The notes under the pieces: model-generated
What the model was told of the DNA's origin: nothing
Databases searched by the model: none
The model's input: only the letters and a program-made list of their open reading frames with translations
Shown here: positions 1 to 7,113 of the stretch, in pieces
How positions within the stretch are numbered: position 1 is the first letter of the stretch
Layout of the letters: each line of letters opens with the position of its first letter
Source: an uncultured Lachnospiraceae bacterium
GTDB lineage: Bacteria > Bacillota > Clostridia > Lachnospirales > Lachnospiraceae
DNA: 14,262 nt
Assembly: GCA_902496125.1 (NCBI GenBank)
Contig: CABUZU010000045.1
Coordinates: 1 to 14,262 of the forward strand
Reading direction: 5' to 3'
Position numbers and translations under genes: made by a program

Positions 1-1249
1 CTTCAATAATTGCACGAAGAGCTCTCGCACCTGTATGCTTTTCTAATGCCTTTCTTGCAATCACATGAAGGGCTTCCTCTTCAAAATTTAATTCCACTTC
101 GTCCATTGCCAACAACTTCTTATATTGTTTTACAATTGCATTTCTAGGCTTCGTTAAAATATCAACCATATAATCCTCAGATAGTGCATCTAACGTCATA
201 ATAACTGGCAAACGTCCTAAAAACTCTGGAATCATACCAAAGGCACGAAGGTCATCAATTGTTACTTGATGTACAATATTCTCATCTTCATCAAAACGGT
301 CTTTTAGTTCCGCACCAAATCCAATTGTCGCTCTCTTCGTTAGACGTTCCTTAATGATATCCTCTAAATCTGGGAAAGCCCCACCACAGATAAATAAAAT
401 ATTATTCGTATCCACTGTCGTTGTTGGAACCATCATATTCTTACTGCTGCCACCAACTGGCACTTCTACAACACTTCCTTCAAGCATCTTTAGAAGTTCC
501 TGTTGTACACTCTCACCACTGACATCACGAGTTCTTGTCTCTTTCTTCTTTGCAATTTTATCAATTTCATCAATAAAGACAATTCCGTGTTCTGCCTTAT
601 CGACATCATTATCCGCTGCTGCTAATAGTTTCGAAATTACACTCTCAATATCATCACCAATGTAGCCTGCCTCTGTTAGAGAAGTCGCATCTGCAATTGC
701 TAGTGGCACATCTAATAACCTTGCCAATGTCTTAACTAAATAAGTCTTACCAGAACCTGTTGGTCCAATCATTAACACATTTGATTTTTCAATTTCAATT
801 CCATCGGAAGTATCCGCAAATACACGCTTATAGTGATTGTAAACAGCTACAGAGAGAATCTTCTTTGCCTTCTCCTGACCTACTACGTGTTCATCTAATT
901 GTTTTTTAATCTGATGAGGTGCTGGAATAGACTTTAGGTCAAAGGATTTTCTCTCCTTCTCCTTTTCCTCTTTTGTCTTTTTCTTTTTAATCTTTTTCTT
1001 ATTGTCTAGTTCACCCATAGAACCTAAATCAATAAATGACATCTGAGGCATCTTCTCAGACATCTTCATTAAATCAGAAATATTCATTCCACTGTTCTTA
1101 AATGAATCAAATGCCTGCTGTATACAGTTATTACAAACATTTAATCCACCCGGCATATGAGTCAATTTACCAACTTCACTCTCCGGTCTATAACAGATAT
1201 TACAAAGTTCTTCGTATTCGTTATCTTTTTGTTCCTTATTATCTCCCAC
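1..1249 (-). CDS. clpX: ClpX-type AAA+ unfoldase, divergent paralogue (C-terminus cut by window edge)
   Basis: ClpX is the ATP-driven unfoldase that feeds proteins to ClpP in the cytoplasm. I read 416 residues; the frame runs off the left edge, probably missing only the last few dozen. Visible in order: a C4 zinc finger (Cys16, 19, 39, 42), a lysine/glutamate-rich linker (about 82-101), Walker A GPTGSGKT (162-169), pore-1 loop GYIG (195-198), Walker B ending IDEID (226-230), pore-2 region RDVSGESVQQ (241-250), an IGFG motif (309-312) like the ClpP-docking loop, the arginine-finger region EFLGRLPV, and sensor-2 GARALRAIIE. The start is GTG at 1249, with TAAGGAG 10 bases upstream and the zinc finger in the expected place. 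Oddity: the usual RKH loop (GGRKHPHQEF type) reads GGSSKNMMVPTTTVDT (266-281), so SsrA-type recognition may differ. No clpP, tig or lon is seen beside it. The family is certain; whether it is the main ClpX or a paralogue is inference. Confidence 0.93.
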   Translation of the reverse strand, partial: MGDNKEQKDNEYEELCNICYRPESEVGKLTHMPGGLNVCNNCIQQAFDSFKNSGMNISDLMKMSEKMPQMSFIDLGSMGELDNKKKIKKKKTKEEKEKERKSFDLKSIPAPHQIKKQLDEHVVGQEKAKKILSVAVYNHYKRVFADTSDGIEIEKSNVLMIGPTGSGKTYLVKTLARLLDVPLAIADATSLTEAGYIGDDIESVISKLLAAADNDVDKAEHGIVFIDEIDKIAKKKETRTRDVSGESVQQELLKMLEGSVVEVPVGGSSKNMMVPTTTVDTNNILFICGGAFPDLEDIIKERLTKRATIGFGAELKDRFDEDENIVHQVTIDDLRAFGMIPEFLGRLPVIMTLDALSEDYMVDILTKPRNAIVKQYKKLLAMDEVELNFEEEALHVIARKALEKHTGARALRAIIE

Positions 1250-1283
1250 TAATACAATACTCCTTACATTTTTCGCTATGCAT

Positions 1284-1312
1284 ATTGTACTTGATTATGA
1301 TAGTTTTGTCAA
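1284..1312 (-). promoter_or_regulatory. Sigma-A type promoter for clpX
   Basis: On the minus strand, TTGACA (1312-1307) is followed after exactly 17 bases by TACAAT (1289-1284). This is a full -35 consensus and a 5/6 match at -10. The -35 box lies in the last codons of the S8 protease gene and the -10 box just past its stop. Transcription would start near 1277, giving a leader of about 28 bases with the Shine-Dalgarno before the GTG start of clpX. Confidence 0.75.
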
Positions 1313-2953
1313 ATATCTGCTGTTGACATAATAATATTTATTCTTATAGAAAATTTTAACCCAAATATCCCCTCTACTCTTTTTTGAATAGCCATTTACA
1401 ACCTTTATTACTTGCTTTTTTCGTAGGATTCCTTTTATTCGATACGTATTACCAGGTTTTATACGATAATTCAACATACCAACTCTTACTCTATATTTAA
1501 TATAACGCTTTTTGATTTTAAAAGTAAGCGTTTTTGTACCCGTATAATTACCCTTGCCCTTAATTGTGACCGTTGCCGTTCCTACCTTTTTATTATTTTT
1601 ATAAGAAACACTATAATTTTTACTACTCAAATTTTTTACAGTAACCTTCGGCTTTTTAGCCTTGCCATCATAAATATACGAAGTCTTAGAAAGCTTAAAC
1701 TTATAATTCTTAATGGAAGTCTTTGATACGGTTACTTTTTCATCTTTATAATAAGTACTTAAATCCACAAGTCCATTTCCATAATAACTATCCTTACCTT
1801 TACTACCTAAATCCTTCGCATATTTTTGTAGCACCTTATAAACTTGACTTACGGAATAATTCTTATGTAGGTTCTTAATCATTGCACCTGCTGCTGCCAT
1901 ATGAGGTGCTGCCATGGAAGTACCTTCTTGTGTCAGTAGTCCGCCACCAGCTTGGGCACTTGTAATATCCGTTCCCGGTGCACAAAAATCAATTCCAGCT
2001 CCATAATTAGAATAACTAGAATCAAAGGCTAGACTCTTATCTAGTGCAGAAACTGCAATGGTCTTACTATTAGAAGCCGGATAAACTTGACTTACATTTC
2101 TACTCTCATTTCCTGCTGCTGCAAAGATTGGAATCCCTAGCTGATATGCCTTATCAATTACCACATCTAATTGATTTTGTGTTGAATTTGTCGCATTCGT
2201 ATCCACACCTAGACTCATATTTACAACATCTGCACCCTTCTCTAGTGCATATTGGAGTGCATTTAAAATAAGAATCGTACTACTTCGATTACTCGAATTA
2301 AAAATCTTTAATGCCATAATCTTAATATTATCCGGTGTGCTATCCGCTACAATCCCAGCCACATGTGTTCCATGGCCTAAATTATCCTCTAAATCCGTAT
2401 TATTTTCAGCAAGATTATAGCTGCTGCTGTCTATTCGACCCTTTAAAATCGAATGACTCTTATCCACACCCGTATCAATCACAGCTACCTTAATCTTCGT
2501 ATTCACCTGATACTGCTTAGCCTGTGTTGCAAGCTTATCAAGCCCCATCGTATAAGTACCCCATGAATTTGACTTAAAATCACTTGCTAAAATCACATCA
2601 TCACTCGTTAAAACCTCATCTAGAAAATATCCATCATAGCTTGTTTCCTTACTAATTAATTGATACGCAGCCTTTGTATCCGCCTCTGTATCAAACTGTA
2701 GAACATATTGGTGGTACTCTGGATTTTCAATCACTGTACTCGCACCATAGTCTTTCACTAATTTATCTGCAAATACAACAATTCGCATCAATTGATATTT
2801 ACTATTATCCTCTTCATCCACATTTTCTAAGCTATCTGCAACTAATTCATTAATATCTTGAATGATCTCTTCCGTATCTTCAGCATAGACTGTTGTTTTA
2901 GAAAAACCTATAAAAGATAAAAGCATTATTATTAAAAATATTTTTTTACGCAT
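1295..2953 (-). CDS. Secreted subtilisin-family (S8) serine protease with Ig-like and SH3-like C-terminal modules
   Basis: A 552-residue exported peptidase. The N-terminus is a signal peptide: basic MRKK, a hydrophobic core, and a likely cleavage after VYA (residue 24). An acidic propeptide-like region follows (about 25-140). The S8 catalytic domain (about 150-400) carries Asp160 (AVIDTGVD), His194 (GHGTHVAG), oxyanion Asn282 (AAAGNES) and Ser346 (GTSMAAPH), so it should be active. Residues about 410-481 form one Ig-like repeat (YDGKAKKPKVTV... VGTATVTIKGKGNYTG) of a kind common in clostridial surface proteins. Residues about 485-552 are very basic and Tyr-rich and resemble a bacterial SH3 domain, suggesting cell-wall attachment (inference). 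No LPXTG motif is seen. The start is well supported by AAAGGAGGT six bases upstream of ATG. It lies 76 bases after htrA, with no terminator between. Substrate unknown. Confidence 0.93.
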   Translation of the reverse strand: MRKKIFLIIMLLSFIGFSKTTVYAEDTEEIIQDINELVADSLENVDEEDNSKYQLMRIVVFADKLVKDYGASTVIENPEYHQYVLQFDTEADTKAAYQLISKETSYDGYFLDEVLTSDDVILASDFKSNSWGTYTMGLDKLATQAKQYQVNTKIKVAVIDTGVDKSHSILKGRIDSSSYNLAENNTDLEDNLGHGTHVAGIVADSTPDNIKIMALKIFNSSNRSSTILILNALQYALEKGADVVNMSLGVDTNATNSTQNQLDVVIDKAYQLGIPIFAAAGNESRNVSQVYPASNSKTIAVSALDKSLAFDSSYSNYGAGIDFCAPGTDITSAQAGGGLLTQEGTSMAAPHMAAAGAMIKNLHKNYSVSQVYKVLQKYAKDLGSKGKDSYYGNGLVDLSTYYKDEKVTVSKTSIKNYKFKLSKTSYIYDGKAKKPKVTVKNLSSKNYSVSYKNNKKVGTATVTIKGKGNYTGTKTLTFKIKKRYIKYRVRVGMLNYRIKPGNTYRIKGILRKKQVIKVVNGYSKKSRGDIWVKIFYKNKYYYVNSRYLTKLS

Positions 2954-2967
2954 GTTAACCTCCTTTG

Positions 2968-2987
2968 TTGTAACATAATCGTAACAT
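2968..2987 (-). repeat. Pair of GTAACAT direct repeats spaced 11 bp, upstream of the S8 gene
   Basis: GTAACAT occurs at 2970-2976 and again at 2981-2987; including the preceding T and one variable base, the unit is TNGTAACAT. The 11-bp period puts both copies on one face of the helix, as in many operators. The pair ends about 15 bases before the start codon of the S8 protease, just upstream of its ribosome site. No strong promoter could be assigned nearby, so an operator role is only a suggestion. Confidence 0.3.
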
Positions 2988-3029
2988 ATTTTTAATAATA
3001 ATGCAATATTAATAAGATTTCATTTTATT

Positions 3030-4547
3030 TTACTGGTTGCTATTGGTTGTCTGTGGTTTATCCTTGGCATATCCTAACGTTACTTTTACTTTATGTTCTT
3101 TGTAACTGCCATTTTCTAGGGTATTAACGGTAAGTTCTACCTCGGTTCCACCTTTATAATATTTTAATAAATCTACTAAATCCTGATTGGTGCTTAATTT
3201 CTCACCATCTAATGCAGTGATGATATCTTTTTCTTTTAAATCAGATTTAGAAGCTGGACCATTTTCAGTAATAGAGGCAACATAGACACCGGCTGGCATT
3301 CCATAAGCTGCTGCACTCTGGCTATCGATGGTTGCTGCGTTAATACCTAAATATCCTTGTTCATTTACATTGGTTACTTCTTCTTTGGTTGTCTTGGTCT
3401 TTAAGTTGTCGATAATAGAACTTGCAAGGCTGATAGGAATAGCATAACCTACACCTTCTACATCGGTATCGGAATATTTTGCACAGTTGATACCAATTAA
3501 TTCACCTTTGGTATTAATTAAAGCACCACCACTGTTACCAGGGTTAATTGCTGCATCGGTCTGAATAACGGTACGGTTTACATTTTCTTCGGTCTGAATG
3601 GTACGATTTAATGCACTTACATAACCTACTGTTACAGACTGACCATATCCTAATGCATTACCAATTGCAATTACGCCTTGACCTACTGCTAAATCATCGG
3701 AGCTACCAATAGTTGCAGTCTTAATTGCAGATAAGGTATCATCTGATAAATCAGAAAGTTTTACAGATACTACTGCTAAGTCGGTATCGGAATCGGTTCC
3801 TTTTACGCTTGCCTTTGCAGTCTTGTTATCAGCAAAGGTAATGGTAAGTTCGTCTGCATCTTCAATTACATGGTTGTTGGTTACGATAATTAATTCTTTG
3901 TCATTTTTATCTACGATGATACCAGAACCAGCACCAACTTCTTGATACTGTTGGTCTCCTGATGAGCTTCCGCTCTTTCCACTCTTTCCACTCTTTCCAT
4001 CGTTACCTGAGTAACCGCCTCCAAAGAAATATTGGTAAAAATCATATGGGGATGTGGAGTATTGTTTATAAACCTGACTATTTGTAATAGCTACAACGGT
4101 TGGCATTACATTTTTTACAACTGCGGATACGTCCATTACACTGGTTCCATCGGAGCTAGTTGTAGAGGTTGGTGTAACAGTCTGTGCCTGCTGCACCTTA
4201 CTTGCTGCACTTGAATCAGAGGAAGCTACCACTCCTGCCTTTTGTGCTGCATAGTTGATACCTACCATGGTTCCACCTGCAATGCTTCCAAATACTGCTG
4301 CTGCTAATACAAAGCAAGCGGCACGTTTTACGAAACAATTAGGCTTTCTTGTCTTCTTTGGTTTTTCTGGTTTGAAGTCTGTTTTGAATTCTGATTCTTT
4401 ATAAGTATTGAATCTAGTATATTCTTTTTTCTGTTCTTCTTCATGTGGCTTGAAGTTTGAAATTACAAAACCATTTTCTCCATCTTCTGTTACTTCATTG
4501 TAATCGGTGTTTCCTGTATTCATATTGTTATTATATTCTTCACTCAT
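3030..4547 (-). CDS. htrA: HtrA/DegP-family membrane-anchored serine protease with PDZ domain
   Basis: Envelope quality-control protease, 505 residues. A charged cytoplasmic N-terminus (1-72) precedes one membrane segment (about 74-102), so the protease should sit outside the membrane, a usual layout for Gram-positive HtrA. A Ser/Thr-rich linker follows. The trypsin-like domain carries the full triad: His226 (VTNNHVIED), Asp256 (TDTDLAVV) and Ser339 (NPGNSGGAL). One PDZ domain covers about 395-490, with a YLGI carboxylate-binding-type motif at 399-402. Residues 184-197 are a low-complexity GKSGKSGKSG insert, where loop LA lies in this family, encoded by a perfect 9-bp repeat. The start ATG at 4547 has AAGGAGA nearby. 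A strong terminator separates it from the 67-residue gene upstream, so it should have its own promoter in 4548-4641, but I cannot assign one. Residual doubt concerns only the symbol (htrA, htrB or degP-like). Confidence 0.95.
   Translation of the reverse strand: MSEEYNNNMNTGNTDYNEVTEDGENGFVISNFKPHEEEQKKEYTRFNTYKESEFKTDFKPEKPKKTRKPNCFVKRAACFVLAAAVFGSIAGGTMVGINYAAQKAGVVASSDSSAASKVQQAQTVTPTSTTSSDGTSVMDVSAVVKNVMPTVVAITNSQVYKQYSTSPYDFYQYFFGGGYSGNDGKSGKSGKSGSSSGDQQYQEVGAGSGIIVDKNDKELIIVTNNHVIEDADELTITFADNKTAKASVKGTDSDTDLAVVSVKLSDLSDDTLSAIKTATIGSSDDLAVGQGVIAIGNALGYGQSVTVGYVSALNRTIQTEENVNRTVIQTDAAINPGNSGGALINTKGELIGINCAKYSDTDVEGVGYAIPISLASSIIDNLKTKTTKEEVTNVNEQGYLGINAATIDSQSAAAYGMPAGVYVASITENGPASKSDLKEKDIITALDGEKLSTNQDLVDLLKYYKGGTEVELTVNTLENGSYKEHKVKVTLGYAKDKPQTTNSNQ
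3973..3999. repeat. Perfect 9-bp tandem repeat (3 copies) inside htrA
   Basis: The unit CTCTTTCCA occurs three times in a row on the plus strand, preceded by a degraded fourth copy. It is in frame and encodes the Gly-Lys-Ser repeats of the HtrA insert near residues 184-193. Copy-number change by slippage would add or remove three residues without breaking the frame. Confidence 0.9.
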
Positions 4548-4641
4548 AGTAATCTCTCCTTTTCACTTGAGGTTTTCTCTTTTTTCTTTACGATAGATAG
4601 TGTACCAACCTTTTGTGATTAAATTGTGTTTTATTTCGTAA

Positions 4642-4677
4642 AAAAATGTGGATATTCTCTCGAATACCCACATTTTT
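4642..4677 (-). terminator. Strong rho-independent terminator after the 67-residue gene
   Basis: A 16-bp arm (4642-4657), a 4-base loop (4658-4661) and a complementary arm (4662-4677) pair with only one G-T wobble. On the minus strand the stem runs into a T tract (complement of 4640-4646) and begins four bases after the stop codon at 4682. Both flanks are A/T runs, so it could work in both directions. It likely ends transcription from the cobalamin operon or the small gene before htrA. Confidence 0.88.
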
Positions 4678-4681
4678 GTTC

Positions 4682-4885
4682 TTATACGTATACACTAATA
4701 ATATACCCATCGCTAAATCCTAGCGTCCATTTACTAAACTCTCTCGTACTTTCAACTTGTCCAATCTCAGAACCTAAAACTGGATAACGACTTAAGGAAA
4801 TATGAGCGATTTTTTCATCCGATGCTAATTCATGTAATTTTTCTACTGATACAATTTTGCCATTATAATCTTTATTTCTAATCAT
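4682..4885 (-). CDS. Small protein of unknown function (67 aa)
   Basis: I do not recognise this protein. It has 67 residues, mixed charge, no signal peptide, no membrane segment, no cysteine and no histidine-metal motif; the last third is more hydrophobic and aromatic (LGFSDGYIISVYV). It looks soluble and cytoplasmic. Evidence that it is a real gene: GAGGAGG eight bases before the ATG, a same-strand position 63 bases after cbiC, and a strong terminator four bases past its stop. It may be the last gene of the cobalamin operon or a separate unit; I see no clear promoter or terminator in the 63-base gap, only a weak AT-rich hairpin at about 4903-4924. A role in cobalamin metabolism cannot be inferred from the sequence. 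Confidence 0.72.
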   Translation of the reverse strand: MIRNKDYNGKIVSVEKLHELASDEKIAHISLSRYPVLGSEIGQVESTREFSKWTLGFSDGYIISVYV

Positions 4886-4948
4886 CTATCATTCCTCCTC
4901 AATAATAAGAAACGATTTCTATTAGAGTTTATGACAAAATTCCATTAT

Positions 4949-5602
4949 TTATTCACGATTGTTGTCAATCTTGTACATCAGTGCGTTGCAGATACAAGCT
5001 GCGATATTACTTCCGCCTTTACGTCCTCTTGCAACAATATAAGGTACATCGGTTTCCATAATAAGTTCTTTAGACTGTACTACATTTACAAATCCTACTG
5101 GTACGCCAATTACTAATTCTGGATGAAGCTTGCCTTCTTGTACTAATTCATAGATACGAACGAGGGCTGTTGGTGCATTTCCAATTGCGAAGATAATCTT
5201 CTTGCCTTCTTGTTCAAGCTTAGCTGCCTTATCAACTGCTGCTGCTGCACGGGTGGAACCGTTTGCCTTTGCCATTGCAACAACATCTTCATCGGAAATA
5301 AAGCAAAATGCCTCACCACCGAAACGAGCTAGAGCACGTTTATTAACTCCAGAACGTGCCATCTGAGTATCGGTTACAATGATGGCTCCTTCTTTAATTG
5401 CATTCATTGCTTTTTCTACTACGCCTTCTGAAAAACATAGAGAATCTGCATATTCAAAATCTGCACTGGTATGAATACAACGTTTGATAATTAATTCTTT
5501 TTCAGGATCTAATTTCTTATCGCCTAATTCTTCTGTAATAATCTGAAAGCTTCTTGCTTCGATTTCTCTTGGTAATACATTTTCTAACTGTACTTTCATC
5601 AT
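4949..5602 (-). CDS. cbiC: Cobalt-precorrin-8 methylmutase (CbiC/CobH)
   Basis: Moves the methyl group from C11 to C12 of the corrin ring, giving (cobalt-)cobyrinate. The length of 217 residues is typical. The catalytic histidine is visible as His44 in RCIHTSADFEY. Other family blocks are VTDTQMARSGV (76-86), AIGNAPTAL and the C-terminal ARGRKGGSNIAA. The gene overlaps cbiP by one base (TAATG), implying translational coupling. The protein begins Met-Met: GAAGGAG lies four bases before the first ATG and seven before the second (5599), so the second may be the real start. Cobalt-first (anaerobic) chemistry is inferred from the organism type and the separate CbiA/CbiP-style set, not from this gene alone. 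Confidence 0.96.
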   Translation of the reverse strand: MMKVQLENVLPREIEARSFQIITEELGDKKLDPEKELIIKRCIHTSADFEYADSLCFSEGVVEKAMNAIKEGAIIVTDTQMARSGVNKRALARFGGEAFCFISDEDVVAMAKANGSTRAAAAVDKAAKLEQEGKKIIFAIGNAPTALVRIYELVQEGKLHPELVIGVPVGFVNVVQSKELIMETDVPYIVARGRKGGSNIAACICNALMYKIDNNRE

Positions 5603-7113
5603 TATACTCCTTCTTCCATAATCTTATAGATTTTGTCCATATCCATATATTTACGTAAGGTATCTGCTAGGATATCGTACTGGGTTTCTTTAAATTCTTG
5701 ATAGTCTACTCCTTTAATCTTAGAAGCATCTAATCCTTTATGCTTTGCTATTGCAGTTACAACGGCCTTTGCTGCACCTTCCTTATCAAAGCAACTGTGT
5801 ACATAGGTACCGTAAACATTGTCTTTATAAGCTCCATCTGCTTTTTCCTTGCTGTCGGATACAAAGTCTTTAATCTTGGTAAATGGTTTGGCACCTTCTT
5901 TTAATGTGGTAACACCCATATGGATTTCATAGCCTTCTAAATAAACGCCATTCATCTCGGCAAGTGGGCCGGTTACATTTTCATAATGTCCGCTTACTCT
6001 TGTTCTGGTTTTATTGCCTGCAAATACAGTATCCATTGGAAGAAGTCCCATACCCTTCATTTCCCCGCCAGCTTCTACACCTTCTGGGTCACTTAAGGTT
6101 TCTCCAAGCATTTGATAGCCACCGCATACACCGTAGATAATGGTACCTTCATCTGCTGCCTTTAAGATTGCAGCTTCTAAGCCATTTTGACGCATCCAAA
6201 GTAAATCTTCCATTGTGTTTTTCGTTCCTGGAAGGATAATCATATCTGGATTTTTTAATTCATTTACGGAATGAACATAGCGAAGGGATACTCCTTCAAT
6301 GCTTTCAAATGGATTAAAATCTGTAAAATTGGAAATTCTAGGAATACGAATCACTGCAATATCAATCATACCAACCTCTTGATTTCCATGGAAACGTTCC
6401 GTTAAGCTATCTTCGTCTTCTACTTCAATATTCATATAAGGAGCAACTCCTACAACTGGAACTTTTGACTTTTGCTCAAGCATCTCAATACCTGGGTCTA
6501 AGATGCTCTTATCGCCACGGAATTTATTGATGATAAGTCCTTTTACCATGTCTCTTTCATCATCATCTAAAAGTACCACCGTTCCAATTAACTGTGCAAA
6601 TACTCCACCTCTATCAATATCACCGACTAATAAAACGGGGGCTTTTGCCATCTTTGCCATTCCCATATTTACAATGTCATCATCCTTTAAATTAATTTCT
6701 GCTGGACTTCCAGCGCCTTCAATGACGATGATATCATTTTCATCTGCTAATTTATTAAAGGCTTCCATTACCTTTGGTACTAGGTTTTTCTTATAAGCAA
6801 AGTAATCTCTTGCTGACATATTGCCAAGTACTTCTCCATTTACAATAACCTGAGAACCGGTATCATTGGTTGGTTTTAATAAAATAGGGTTCATTAAAAC
6901 AGATGGTTTAATTCCTGCTGCTTCTGCTTGCATTACCTGAGCACGTCCCATTTCAAGTCCTTCTTCGGTAATAAATGAATTGAGTGCCATATTTTGTGAT
7001 TTAAAAGGAGCTACCTTATAACCGTCCTGTTTAAAAATACGACATACTCCCGCACAAAGTAGACTTTTTCCTGCATTGGACATGGTACCTTGAATCATAA
7101 TTACTTTAGCCAT
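5602..7113 (-). CDS. cbiP: Adenosylcobyric acid synthase, glutamine-hydrolysing (CbiP/CobQ)
   Basis: Amidates the b, d, e and g side chains of adenosylcobyrinate a,c-diamide using glutamine and ATP. The 503 residues match the family's usual size. The N-terminal dethiobiotin-synthetase-like ATPase domain has the P-loop GTMSNAGKS (9-17), the FKSQNMALNS block (37-46) and VIEGAGSPAE (130-139). The C-terminal class-I-type glutaminase domain has the nucleophile Cys330 (YGVCGGYQMLG) and His439 (GTYVHSCFD), so it should be active. The start is ATG at 7113 with GGAGG about nine bases upstream. It overlaps the end of the CobD-type gene by eight bases and shares one base with cbiC. Confidence 0.97.
   Translation of the reverse strand: MAKVIMIQGTMSNAGKSLLCAGVCRIFKQDGYKVAPFKSQNMALNSFITEEGLEMGRAQVMQAEAAGIKPSVLMNPILLKPTNDTGSQVIVNGEVLGNMSARDYFAYKKNLVPKVMEAFNKLADENDIIVIEGAGSPAEINLKDDDIVNMGMAKMAKAPVLLVGDIDRGGVFAQLIGTVVLLDDDERDMVKGLIINKFRGDKSILDPGIEMLEQKSKVPVVGVAPYMNIEVEDEDSLTERFHGNQEVGMIDIAVIRIPRISNFTDFNPFESIEGVSLRYVHSVNELKNPDMIILPGTKNTMEDLLWMRQNGLEAAILKAADEGTIIYGVCGGYQMLGETLSDPEGVEAGGEMKGMGLLPMDTVFAGNKTRTRVSGHYENVTGPLAEMNGVYLEGYEIHMGVTTLKEGAKPFTKIKDFVSDSKEKADGAYKDNVYGTYVHSCFDKEGAAKAVVTAIAKHKGLDASKIKGVDYQEFKETQYDILADTLRKYMDMDKIYKIMEEGV

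Noticed and set aside
354..665. Plus-strand open frame of 103 codons
   Set aside because: It is antisense to the AAA+ domain of clpX and has no ribosome site; its serine-rich make-up is what an opposite-strand shadow gives.
2954..3029. Terminator between htrA and the S8 gene
   Set aside because: The gap is AT-rich with no GC-containing stem; read-through is more likely.
4548..4641. Promoter for htrA, and an inverted repeat TTTACGA (4587-4593) / TCGTAAA (4636-4642)
   Set aside because: No -35/-10 pair with proper spacing could be assigned, and the 7-bp arms 42 bases apart are easily expected by chance in AT-rich DNA.
4903..4924. Hairpin between cbiC and the 67-residue gene as a terminator
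   Set aside because: The stem is almost all A-T with a bulge, and there is no following U tract; too weak to call.
6503..6796. Plus-strand open frame of 97 codons
   Set aside because: Antisense to the conserved ATPase domain of cbiP; no independent support.
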